Shown here piece after piece: positions 42,033 through 49,879 of a stretch of 58,644 bases of DNA. Below the pieces are notes generated by a model. The model did not search any database, was not told the origin of the DNA, and saw nothing but the letters and a program-made list of their open reading frames with translations. The position numbers were made by a program, and so were the translations under genes. Source of the DNA: Verrucomicrobiota bacterium (lineage in GTDB: Bacteria; Verrucomicrobiota; Verrucomicrobiia; Opitutales; UBA953); the NCBI GenBank assembly GCA_026397965.1, contig JAPLTU010000067.1, forward strand, positions 1 through 58,644, written 5' to 3'. How positions within the stretch are numbered: position 1 is the first letter of the stretch; each line of letters starts with the position of its first letter.

Positions 42033-42428
42033 GTGCAATCCACCGGTAAGGAACTTCCAGGCCTCAGCGTCACCCTCGATAAGATGGTGCACCATCGCGA
42101 TGCCAACTTTCCGCCCGCCACCCCGCACGCCTTCGTTTATTTTTTAACTATTACGAACCTTTCGGAGGAAACCGTGCGCCTCCTCGGAAGGAAATGGATT
42201 GTCCGGCCGGCCTTGGGAGACCTCGAGGTCATCGAAGGCGACGGCATCGTGGGTGAAACCCCTTTGTTGCCCCCGGGAGGTCAGTTTTCATATAATAGTT
42301 ATCACCTCGCGGGGGGAGCCTGCGTGGCCGAAGGCGCCTTCCATGGCACCACGACCCAAGGTGAACGCATCTTCGTAAGGATTCCCCCGTTGACGATGAC
42401 CCCGCCCGCCCCCTCTTCCCTTTCTTAA
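42033..42428 (+). CDS. apaG: ApaG domain protein
   Basis: The protein has 131 residues from a GTG start. The immunoglobulin-like ApaG fold is marked by TPHAFVYFLTITNLSEETVRLLGRKWIV, EVIEGDGIVGETPLLPPGGQFSYNSYHL and GAFHGTT. ApaG proteins bind or are linked to diadenosine tetraphosphate and are sensors of unclear biochemical role. The TAA overlaps the ATG of the following ribonuclease gene by one base (TAATG), so the three genes apaG, ribonuclease and amidase appear translationally coupled. Confidence 0.9.
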   Translation: MQSTGKELPGLSVTLDKMVHHRDANFPPATPHAFVYFLTITNLSEETVRLLGRKWIVRPALGDLEVIEGDGIVGETPLLPPGGQFSYNSYHLAGGACVAEGAFHGTTTQGERIFVRIPPLTMTPPAPSSLS

Positions 42429-43786
42429 TGAGAATTACCGACTTAAACTCCGGCCGCGAAATCGGCGCCAACTGCATGCTCGCCGAATTCGGCGGCGTCC
42501 GCGTGGTGATTGATTCCGGCCTGCACCCTAAACTCTCCGGCCGCGCCGCCCTACCGCAATTCGACAAGATCCAGGGCGGTGTAGATGGCGTGATCCTGAC
42601 GCACTGCCACCTCGACCACCTGGGCTCGCTTCCCCTGCTGATTCGCCAACACCCGGGCGCCCGAGTTTACGCCTCCGCCGCCACCACGCTCTTCGTCCGG
42701 CGCCTGCTGAATAATTCGATTCAAGTTATGAAAAGACAGCGGGAGGAAACGGGAATCACTGATTACCCACTCTACGTCGAGACGGATGTCGAGCGCGTCG
42801 AGAATGCCCTCGCCGCCGTACCCATCGCCAACCCGCGCATCATCGGCCGCGGGGGCGAAGAAATCGCCATCACCTTCCACCTCGCCGGCCACGTCGCCGG
42901 GGCGGTCGGCTGCTTAATCGAACATCGGCGGAAGCGTCATTTTTTCACCGGCGACGTCAACTTCCAGGCGCAACGGACGGTAGCCGGTGCCAACTTTCCA
43001 CGGCAACCTGTCGATACCCTGGTCATGGAATGTACCCGCGGGGCGACCAAGACGATACCGACGATGAGCCGCAGCACCGAAGAGAAACGCTTATTGAAGA
43101 CCATCAACGAAGTCGCCGACCGAGGCGGATCCGTCTTGCTTCCCGCTTTCGCCTTTGGGCGCATGCAAGAAATTCTGCTCTTCCTGCAAGAATCAGCCGA
43201 TGCTGGCAATCTCGCCGATGTGCCCATTTTCTGTTCCGGCCTAGGGATGGATCTTTGCGATTACCTCGACGCGGCGAGTAAGAAGACCAAGCAGGTAAAA
43301 TTCAGCCGGCAGGTATTACGCGATTTGAACGTCTTACCGCTTTCCCGTCGCTATACCCAACCTGGCAAAAACATGCCCGAAGCCGGCATCTACCTGCTCT
43401 CCAGTGGCATGTTGGTCGAAAAAACGCCCGCCTGGCGCGTGGCCGCCAACATCTTAGATCACGAAGAAAACGCCGTACTCTTTGTGGGTTACTGCGACCC
43501 AGAGACCCCGGGCGGAGAACTCATCGGGATGGCGCCAGGCGGAGAATTTAAATTCAAAAGCTTGGATCACATTTCTACGCTCCGTGCCCAAGTGGAGCGC
43601 TTCCACCTGAGCGGGCATGCGGACCGCGAAGAACTCATCGATTTCGCCAAAGACCTCGCGCCCAAGGACATCATCTTGACCCACGGCGATCCGCCCGCGC
43701 GGGCTTGGATGAAAGAGACTTTGGCGAAAGTGTTGCCGGCGACCCGCGTGCATGATCCCGAACCGGGAATACCTATCGACCTGTGA
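42428..43786 (+). CDS. Metallo-beta-lactamase-fold ribonuclease with beta-CASP domain
   Basis: The protein has 452 residues. The MBL zinc motif HCHLDH is at 59-64, followed by HLAGHVAGAVG and TGDVN, the remaining MBL histidine and aspartate positions. The beta-CASP insertion spans roughly 215-370 (LLPAFAFGRMQEILLFL, VPIFCSGLGMDLCDYL, IYLLSSGMLVEKTPAWR). The C-terminal signature FHLSGHADREELIDFAKDL is the beta-CASP motif typical of CPSF73-like nucleases, and THGDP follows. Such enzymes cut RNA. It overlaps apaG by one base and the amidase by 4 (GTGA). Confidence 0.93.
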   Translation: MRITDLNSGREIGANCMLAEFGGVRVVIDSGLHPKLSGRAALPQFDKIQGGVDGVILTHCHLDHLGSLPLLIRQHPGARVYASAATTLFVRRLLNNSIQVMKRQREETGITDYPLYVETDVERVENALAAVPIANPRIIGRGGEEIAITFHLAGHVAGAVGCLIEHRRKRHFFTGDVNFQAQRTVAGANFPRQPVDTLVMECTRGATKTIPTMSRSTEEKRLLKTINEVADRGGSVLLPAFAFGRMQEILLFLQESADAGNLADVPIFCSGLGMDLCDYLDAASKKTKQVKFSRQVLRDLNVLPLSRRYTQPGKNMPEAGIYLLSSGMLVEKTPAWRVAANILDHEENAVLFVGYCDPETPGGELIGMAPGGEFKFKSLDHISTLRAQVERFHLSGHADREELIDFAKDLAPKDIILTHGDPPARAWMKETLAKVLPATRVHDPEPGIPIDL

Positions 43787-45060
43787 TCACGGGCCCGCAA
43801 TCCGTTGAAGATTGGCGTGAGTTTTTCCTCACGCGTGGTCCACGCATGGCGGCCGAGGCCTTCTTGATCCGCCTCAGCGAGGTTAACGCGACCGAACAAC
43901 GTGCCGCCCTCTGCGGGCTCCCCGACACCCGCACCCTGACGCAGCGTTTTGAAAATGCCTGGGCGCTGCGCGAAGCTCATCTCGGTGGCGTCCCTTTCCT
44001 GACCAAGGATTTGTATTTCCGGACCGGTCACCCCACGTTGGCGGGCTCCACCTTTTTACCTGAAGAAATCGGCCCAGCCCGAACGACCTCCAGCCTCCCG
44101 GCCGCCTTCGAGCGCGATGCCGGCGCCGTGGAATGCGGGCGCACGCAATTACAAGAATTCGCATTCGGACTCACCGGCGAAAATCCGCACTTCGGCGATT
44201 GCCCTCACCCGACGCATCCGGAATTGCTGGCCGGCGGATCGAGCTCCGGCTCCGCCTTCGCCGTCGCTCGCGGACTGGTTCCTTTTGCTTTGGCGACCGA
44301 CACCGCTGGTTCCATCCGAGTTCCCTGCGGCTATTGCGGGATCTGGGGGCTGAGGCTTTCGCCTGACCTCACACCGGTCGGGGATATTTTCCCGCTCTCG
44401 CCGGGTTATGATACCCAAGGCTGGATGGCGCGGACTCCGCGTGACTTACTTCAAGTTTCCCGCGCCGTCCTCGGCGAAGCCCCTCCGGCCGGAGGCGGCC
44501 TCTGGGCGGGTGACCTGGGCTTGGGCATCCCCGCTGAAGATCTGGAGGTGATGAGAAAATTAGCCCTCAAGGCTGGCGCGCAAGAGGATCCCGCTGCCGC
44601 TGAACTCCTGCGGATAGCCTGTAAAGAAGCGTCAACGGCTTATCCGATTCTTGGGGGTCATGCCGCTGCCCGCGTCCATGCGGCCTGGCTCGAGCGTCGA
44701 AAAGATAGTTACGATCCGACGGTCTGGTCGCGCCTAGATGCCGGCCGCCAACGCACCCATGAAGAGCTTCGTCATGCGGAAGGTGTCCGCACGCGCATCA
44801 GCGAAGCCTACAAAGCCATCTTCAGTCGGCATCATTTCATAGCGTTACCTTCCACTTTCGGCCCAGCGGTGAGCAAAGCCGGCGCCGACGAGCTCCACCG
44901 GCAGCGACTGCTCGCCCTCAACGCTCCCGCATCTTTGGCCGGCTTGCCCGCGGTGGCTGGCACAGCGTCCCGCCCGGATGGCCAGACCGTGGGCGTGCAA
45001 TTCCTCTTCCCAGATATGCCTAACTTCGGGTGGAGTTCAATTTTGGAGCGTCTAACCTGA
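43783..45060 (+). CDS. Amidase-signature family enzyme
   Basis: The protein has 425 residues from a GTG start overlapping the ribonuclease stop (GTGA). All three catalytic residues of the amidase signature are seen: Lys in PFLTKDLYF (about 77), the cis-Ser in GGSSSGSAFAVA (about 151), and the nucleophile Ser in DTAGSIRVP (about 177). The family includes GatA, fatty-acid amide hydrolases and AtzF-like allophanate hydrolases; the 'LGG.PF.TKDLYF..GHPT..GS' region fits a stand-alone amidase rather than GatA, and no gatB or gatC is near. The substrate is unknown. Confidence 0.85.
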   Translation: MITGPQSVEDWREFFLTRGPRMAAEAFLIRLSEVNATEQRAALCGLPDTRTLTQRFENAWALREAHLGGVPFLTKDLYFRTGHPTLAGSTFLPEEIGPARTTSSLPAAFERDAGAVECGRTQLQEFAFGLTGENPHFGDCPHPTHPELLAGGSSSGSAFAVARGLVPFALATDTAGSIRVPCGYCGIWGLRLSPDLTPVGDIFPLSPGYDTQGWMARTPRDLLQVSRAVLGEAPPAGGGLWAGDLGLGIPAEDLEVMRKLALKAGAQEDPAAAELLRIACKEASTAYPILGGHAAARVHAAWLERRKDSYDPTVWSRLDAGRQRTHEELRHAEGVRTRISEAYKAIFSRHHFIALPSTFGPAVSKAGADELHRQRLLALNAPASLAGLPAVAGTASRPDGQTVGVQFLFPDMPNFGWSSILERLT

Positions 45061-46509
45061 TTAGAGGCGCTGGCGACGCATATGCGCCGAAGGCTGCCCC
45101 AAAGCTTCGCGATATTTAGCCACCGTGCGTCGGGCAATCTGGACGCCACGCTTACGCAACTCGACGGTGATAGCCTCGTCGGCCAAAGGTGCCGCCGGAT
45201 TTTCGCGGGCCAGAATATCGGCAATCATTTCTTGGACGCCCTCCTGAGCCACCGTCCCACCATCATCGGTGGCGACACCGGAAGTGAAGAACCAGCGGAA
45301 TTCCTTCAGCCCATGCGGGGTCATCATCCATTTATTCGCCGCCGCCCGACCGACGGTCGTCTCATGCACTTCCATCTCCTTGGCGACATCGGTCATCGTC
45401 AAGGGCTTCAGCTTCGAAGGGCCGTATTCAAAATATTCTGCCTGACGTTCCGTAATGATGCGCGCGAGTCGCTCGATGGTCCGCTGACGCTCTTCGATGG
45501 CGCCGATTAGGAACTTACCCTGCCGCATCCGTTCTAAAATATAAGTACGCTCTTTTTCACTGAGGGTCTGACCGGCCAACATGTCTTTATAGGCCGGCAC
45601 CAGACGCAATTTCGGCACGTGACGATCATCCATAATCACCTTCCATTTACCGTCTTCATCGAGTTCCACGGTGGCATCCGGCGTCACCACGCGGTTATCG
45701 TCGCGCATGAACCGGCGAGCGGGGACGGTCTCGAGCTTCGCCAGTTCGGCTAAAGCCTCGCGGATGCCATCGATTTCGACGTCCAGAATGCGGGCACATT
45801 CATCCAAACGTCGGCCCATCATGGGTTCCCAGCAATCCGCGATCAGACGGGCCGCCGTCGAAAGCCCGCGCCCGCGCTGGCGTAATTGCGCCGAGAAGCA
45901 CTCGCGGAGATTGCGTGCCCCGATGCCCGGAGGGTCAAACCCAAGCAATAAAGCGTGGGCCAGCGTGACGGCTTCATAAGACTGGCCCGAACGTAGCGCG
46001 ATGGTCGACAAGTCCTCCTCCAGGAATCCGCGCTCATCGAGCGCGGCGATCAGCAGTTTCAAAGCCTCCTGGACAGCGGCATCATCGGAGGCCGTCCGGG
46101 CCTGTTCGGCAAGGTGCTCCGCGATGGATGATTCCGCTGTAGCAGACTCCATCATATGACGACGACGATCCTCGTCCTCCTGCGTATAACCCTGCGAACG
46201 TACTTCCTCATAATAACTCTCGTCCCAATCTTCTTTCATCCGACGGAGGGCATCAAAATCGTCATCCCCGAGAGAAAGTTCGCGCGGACCGTCTTCTTCG
46301 GGCTCTTCCGCCCGGACCGGCGCATCGCTAGACTCGTTTGCGATGGGTTCAACTTCTTCTAAAAGCGGATTGGCCGCCATCTCCTCGGAAATTTCCCGCA
46401 ACAACTCCGCGGCCGGCACCTGCAGAATCCGCAGAGATTGCCGGAGCTGCGGTGTCAGGACGAGCCCTTGTACCTGCTTTTGCGATTGGTTGATGCCTTG
46501 ATGGGCCAT
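45061..46509 (-). CDS. rpoN: RNA polymerase sigma-54 factor
   Basis: I choose the start at ATG 46509 (MAHQGINQSQKQ), giving 482 residues; an ATG 15 bases upstream is in frame. Region I, which contacts activators, is QGLVLTPQLRQSLRILQVPAAELL near the N-terminus; region II is acidic (EEPEEDGPRELSLGDDDF). The core-binding and HTH region has MTDVAKEMEVHETTVGRAAANKW, and the RpoN box ARRTVAKYREAL is 19 residues from the C-terminus. Promoters read by it need a bacterial enhancer-binding activator; I found no convincing TGGCAC-N5-TTGC site in this window. It converges on the amidase gene. Confidence 0.96.
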   Translation of the reverse strand: MAHQGINQSQKQVQGLVLTPQLRQSLRILQVPAAELLREISEEMAANPLLEEVEPIANESSDAPVRAEEPEEDGPRELSLGDDDFDALRRMKEDWDESYYEEVRSQGYTQEDEDRRRHMMESATAESSIAEHLAEQARTASDDAAVQEALKLLIAALDERGFLEEDLSTIALRSGQSYEAVTLAHALLLGFDPPGIGARNLRECFSAQLRQRGRGLSTAARLIADCWEPMMGRRLDECARILDVEIDGIREALAELAKLETVPARRFMRDDNRVVTPDATVELDEDGKWKVIMDDRHVPKLRLVPAYKDMLAGQTLSEKERTYILERMRQGKFLIGAIEERQRTIERLARIITERQAEYFEYGPSKLKPLTMTDVAKEMEVHETTVGRAAANKWMMTPHGLKEFRWFFTSGVATDDGGTVAQEGVQEMIADILARENPAAPLADEAITVELRKRGVQIARRTVAKYREALGQPSAHMRRQRL

Positions 46510-46632
46510 GGATTGACTGCACATCCTAAACCTTGGGACGGACTTTGCAAAGGGTAACCTATCGCCAATCCGTTTGCCATCATAAGGCTTAATTTTAACG
46601 TAAAGCCATCCCGTCCGACGATTTACACCACA

Positions 46633-46659
46633 CGCCTAGGCGGCGTCGCGGTCGACCGC
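46633..46659. promoter_or_regulatory. Two adjacent perfect palindromes upstream of rpoN
   Basis: CGCCTAGGCG (46633-46642) and GCGGTCGACCGC (46648-46659), separated by five bases, lie between the tolB-like gene and rpoN, about 125 bases before the rpoN start. They have no T-run. They may be an operator for rpoN or a hairpin after the tolB-like gene. Confidence 0.4.
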
Positions 46660-46706
46660 AGCAAACTCTTGGTCTAAAGGTCAATCATCTCCGCCACCCG
46701 GATGGA

Positions 46707-47891
46707 TTAATTCCGACGCACCCAACAATCCGGCTCGGAACAGTCGGCCATCTGCACGGAAGATAGGCGTGTCACCTTGCCCGTGACGCTATCCACCACG
46801 GCGAGCCAAGAATTTGTTTTTGTAGCTTGAGTGGCGATCAAGTGACGACCATCGGCACACCAAGAAGCGTGCGAGAGATCAAGCGGGCTCGTCACGGGCA
46901 CCGGCGTCACCGTCCCCGCACTTAAATTAATGATACCCAGGCTGAGTCTACCCGATTGGAACGTAAAGATGAGCTGGTTAGGCACGGAAGGATTCCAGCG
47001 TGGCTCCGTGCAGTAACCATAGCCCGTCGAAACCCGCGTGACGGCGCCACCCGCCGAACTGGCGAGGTAAATTCCAGGATGCCCGACTGGTCCGCTCGTC
47101 AGCGCAAAACGGGCACCATCTGGCGACCACGACGGATCCGCATCCACATCCGGCGTCGCGATGACACGGTGCGGGGCCTCGCCATTAGGGCCAGCAACGA
47201 AAATATCCATGGTGCCTTTGTTGGATGAACCGAAAGCGATGCGCCCATCCGGACCCGAACTTGCTGCGCCCAAGGCGCCCCGAACATCCGTGATAACCTT
47301 CCGCGGCTCGCCGAGGCCATTGGTCGAAAAGATTTCCGGAAAGCCGGTGCGCACCGAAGAGACGAAATAGACCCGCGTACCGTCCGCCGACCATCGCGGC
47401 CCGATTGAGGTGTTGCGATAATTCGTCAGCCGCAGCGTCTTCGAGCGCGCCAAGTTGGTGACGTAGATTTCCTGATTGCCAGAAAATTTGGAAGTGAAGG
47501 CAATTTTGGTACCCGCAAAAAGCGGCTTGAGTTGCCACCGTTTACCGAGCCCGACGAGAGCGGCGTCGGCCGTGCGCAAGGCCAACTCATCCTCGTCCTT
47601 ACCTTCGACCGTGGATTGAAAAGCAAAACGCGCATTATCGCAGGCCACCGTGGCCGTCAGGCCGCTTCGGCTGATCGCGACTTTGACCGAAGATCCGGCA
47701 CGCAAGCTAATCGCACCGTGGGTCGAGAGGGCGAACTGCACCAGATTTCCCAGCACTGGGTCATCAGAGACCACCGAGATCGGGATGATACCCTTCTGCA
47801 ATTCGGCGTCGACGCTGTCGTTGATGACCACTCGATCCTGGGCGGGAAGAAGAGAGGCGGCGAAGAGAGCAAAGAGGGCAAGAAGTCGCAT
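46707..47891 (-). CDS. tolB: TolB-like secreted propeller protein
   Basis: I start at ATG 47891 (MRLLALFALFAASLLPAQD), which gives a signal peptide and 394 residues; the frame to 47972 would overlap the divergent mrp start. The N-terminal TolB-type domain (VVSDDPVLGNLVQFALSTHGAIS) is followed by a six-bladed propeller with the typical repeats: TKIAFTSKFSGNQEIYVTNLARSKTLRLTNY, SIGPRWSADGTRVYFVSSVR, PDGRIAFGSSNKG and DPSWSPDGARFALTSGPVG. TolB is the periplasmic part of Tol-Pal. The rest of the tol-pal operon (tolQRA, pal) is not adjacent, so TolB is likely but not certain. Confidence 0.75.
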   Translation of the reverse strand: MRLLALFALFAASLLPAQDRVVINDSVDAELQKGIIPISVVSDDPVLGNLVQFALSTHGAISLRAGSSVKVAISRSGLTATVACDNARFAFQSTVEGKDEDELALRTADAALVGLGKRWQLKPLFAGTKIAFTSKFSGNQEIYVTNLARSKTLRLTNYRNTSIGPRWSADGTRVYFVSSVRTGFPEIFSTNGLGEPRKVITDVRGALGAASSGPDGRIAFGSSNKGTMDIFVAGPNGEAPHRVIATPDVDADPSWSPDGARFALTSGPVGHPGIYLASSAGGAVTRVSTGYGYCTEPRWNPSVPNQLIFTFQSGRLSLGIINLSAGTVTPVPVTSPLDLSHASWCADGRHLIATQATKTNSWLAVVDSVTGKVTRLSSVQMADCSEPDCWVRRN

Positions 47892-47965
47892 GGAGAAGAG
47901 CAGAGAGGGCAGAATTAAATCGATAGCAGTTTGACCTGACTTCGGGCGGGAGTTCAATCTCACTA

Positions 47966-49048
47966 ATGCCACTCGATAAGGAATCTGTTCAGAAGGCCCT
48001 CAGCCAAGTCCGCTACCCGGGCTATAGCCGAGACATCATCGCCTTCGGGTTGGTCAAGGGCATTGAGGTCACCCTCGAAGGCAAAGTCACCGTAGGTCTG
48101 GCGGTGACAACGGCCGATCCAGCCATCCCGAAGAAACTTTACGCCGACATTGAGGCAGCCCTCAAGGCCATCGGCGCCGTGCAACCAGAAATCGCCATCA
48201 ACGTCACCGTTCCCAAGACCCCGCTAGGCGCTGCCGGCACACCTGGAGCGGAAGTCAAATTGCCTGCCAATGCTGGTGTCGGCCAAGTCAAACACATCGT
48301 AGCGGTGGCCAGCGGCAAGGGCGGCGTCGGTAAATCCACCTTTGCCGTGAATCTGGCCTGCGCTCTCGCCCGATCACTATCCGAACAAGGCCGCCCTGGC
48401 CGGATTGGCCTGATGGACTGCGATATCTACGGCCCCTCCGTCCCCTTAATGATCGGCGTCAACGCCCGCCCCACCCTGGATGGCGACGTCTTGATTCCCC
48501 TTGAAAACTTTGGGGTTAAAATCATGTCCATGGGCCTGCTCATCGAAGCTGATGCGCCCGTTGTCTGGCGCGGCCCGATGATCATGAAAACCATCACTCA
48601 GTTCGCGACACATGTCCGGTGGGGCGAATTAGACGTCCTGCTCATCGATCTGCCACCCGGCACCGGCGATGCGCAATTATCCATCGCCCAGGCCATGGCC
48701 TTGAGCGGGGCCGTCATCGTAACCACCCCGCAGACCGCCGCCGTTGCCGTGGCTTTACGTGGAGCCGCGATGTTCGCGAAAGTGAGCGTCCCCATCATCG
48801 GGGTCGCGGAAAACATGAGTTTCTTTGAGGGCACCGACGGGCATCGCCACTACCTCTTCGGTCAAGGCGGGGGACTGCGCGTCGCCACCGCCCTGAATAC
48901 CGAACTCCTCGGGGAAGTGCCGTTGGATCCCGCCGTTCGCCAAGGGGGCGACCACGGAATACCGGTCGTCATCAGCCACCCCGAGAGCAATGCGGCGAGG
49001 GTCTTCAAATCGGTCGCCTTGACGGTCCTCCGCAAACTCGAAGCCTAA
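47966..49048 (+). CDS. mrp: Mrp/ApbC-type ATPase without the CxxC Fe-S motif
   Basis: The protein has 360 residues. An N-terminal DUF59/MIP18-like domain (residues 1-85) precedes the P-loop ATPase: VASGKGGVGKSTFAVNLA (114-131), MDCDIYGPSVP, VDVLLIDLPPGTGDAQLSIAQ and VTTPQTAAVAVA. Mrp proteins carry and deliver Fe-S clusters, and in most, a CxxC motif follows ENMS (e.g. ENMS....C..CG..). Here the stretch 282-303 reads ENMSFFEGTDGHRHYLFGQGGG with no cysteine. The family call is firm; cluster carriage through this site is not possible. It is divergent from the tolB-like gene. Confidence 0.93.
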   Translation: MPLDKESVQKALSQVRYPGYSRDIIAFGLVKGIEVTLEGKVTVGLAVTTADPAIPKKLYADIEAALKAIGAVQPEIAINVTVPKTPLGAAGTPGAEVKLPANAGVGQVKHIVAVASGKGGVGKSTFAVNLACALARSLSEQGRPGRIGLMDCDIYGPSVPLMIGVNARPTLDGDVLIPLENFGVKIMSMGLLIEADAPVVWRGPMIMKTITQFATHVRWGELDVLLIDLPPGTGDAQLSIAQAMALSGAVIVTTPQTAAVAVALRGAAMFAKVSVPIIGVAENMSFFEGTDGHRHYLFGQGGGLRVATALNTELLGEVPLDPAVRQGGDHGIPVVISHPESNAARVFKSVALTVLRKLEA

Positions 49049-49113
49049 TTTTAACGGTTTTGTCGCCTACGGCTTGCCAGATTCATAATAACCTTACAAC
49101 TTATGCCTCAAGC

Positions 49114-49335
49114 ATGACAGAAATCACCCATGGTGCGTCTCCCGAAGCTGACTTAGCTTCACGGTCTTCGTTGTACGCTGAGTTTCTGGCTGAACGGGAA
49201 GAAATCCTGCGCCATAAGTGGATTGAGTCGGAAAAGCTCGGGTCGGATATCGGCTTCGAACGCGCTTTGATCGATTGGACCCGGCACCACCGGGCCCGTT
49301 GGCGTTTAGATCGTCGGCAAGTCCGGCTCGCTTAA
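49114..49335 (+). CDS. Small conserved-looking protein of unknown function
   Basis: The protein has 73 residues from the ATG at 49114 (MTEITHGASPEADLA); the frame also has a start at 49060 that adds 18 residues. The chain is charged and helical with a tidy motif: LYAEFLAEREEILRHKWIESEKLGSDIGFERALIDWTRHHRARWR. This 'HKW..SEK.G.DIGFERAL.DW..HHR..WR' pattern looks conserved, but I cannot name the family. It lies between mrp (66 bases upstream) and the convergent rpmG terminator. Confidence 0.55.
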   Translation: MTEITHGASPEADLASRSSLYAEFLAEREEILRHKWIESEKLGSDIGFERALIDWTRHHRARWRLDRRQVRLA

Positions 49336-49376
49336 AGCGAACCCCTCGGCCCCACTGGGCTGGCAGTTATGCCAAG

Positions 49377-49413
49377 AAATAAAAAAGCCGAAGGCATTGC
49401 GGCCCCCGGCTTT
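49377..49413 (-). terminator. Rho-independent terminator of rpmG
   Basis: On the minus strand, AAAGCCGGGGGC pairs with GCCTTCGGCTTT (two G-T wobbles) around CGCAAT. It is followed by TTTTTTATTT. It may also serve the plus-strand small gene. Confidence 0.85.
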
Positions 49414-49437
49414 GGAAAAGGAACGACGGAACGAGGC

Positions 49438-49608
49438 TTAACCCTTGATCTCCTTATGCAGCGTGTGACGGCGCAGGGAGGGGTTGTATTTGAGCTTCTC
49501 GACCTTCTCTTGGGAAAGCTTCTTATTACGAGTGGTCATATAGCGGGAAGGACGTTTGCCTTCTTTACGAGCTTCGGTGCACTCAATGATAACGGTTTCG
49601 CGGGCCAT
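49438..49608 (-). CDS. rpmG: 50S ribosomal protein L33
   Basis: The protein has 56 residues with start ATG at 49608 and stop at 49438. The sequence fits L33: [28 protein letters not shown] and [19 protein letters not shown]. It has one cysteine, so it is the zinc-independent (C-minus) form. It lies after the COX24-like gene with its own terminator between them. Transcription is towards the left. Confidence 0.93.
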   Translation of the reverse strand: MARETVIIECTEARKEGKRPSRYMTTRNKKLSQEKVEKLKYNPSLRRHTLHKEIKG

Positions 49609-49666
49609 GGTGTGGGAGGTTGGTGAGGGTTAAGACTTGGGGAGGGCGATGGGTCGGTGCAAGCCC

Positions 49667-49704
49667 GAAAAAGAAACAGGGCAACCGCATGGGTCGCCCT
49701 GTTT
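49667..49704 (-). terminator. Rho-independent terminator of the COX24-like gene
   Basis: On the minus strand, AAACAGGGC and GCCCTGTTT form a 9-bp stem. It extends inside through GACC/GGTT (with a wobble) around CATGC, and ends in a T-rich tract (TTTCTTTTT). Confidence 0.85.
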
Positions 49705-49738
49705 GCCAGCCTTTTGGCCCAAAAGTAACCCGGTGGGC

Positions 49739-49825
49739 TTACTTCTTGTGGCGCATATCTTTCGAACGCTTACGACGTTTGTGCTTATTCATCTTCAAAC
49801 GACGCTTCTTTTTGAGGCTTCCCAT
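49739..49825 (-). CDS. 28-residue ribosome-linked peptide, AURKAIP1/COX24-like
   Basis: Start ATG at 49825, stop TAA at 49739-49741. The peptide is [20 protein letters not shown] followed by SKDMRHKK. The '[16 protein letters not shown]' core matches the short basic domain of mitochondrial COX24/mS38 and of small bacterial ribosomal peptides that insert into the small subunit. It lies next to ispE and upstream of rpmG. The gene is too short for most gene finders. Confidence 0.7.
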   Translation of the reverse strand: MGSLKKKRRLKMNKHKRRKRSKDMRHKK

Positions 49826-49879
49826 AGGTAGGTAGTGGTTCGCATCTAGGCGGGTGCTCGCCTGACAGTAAAGCCGAAA

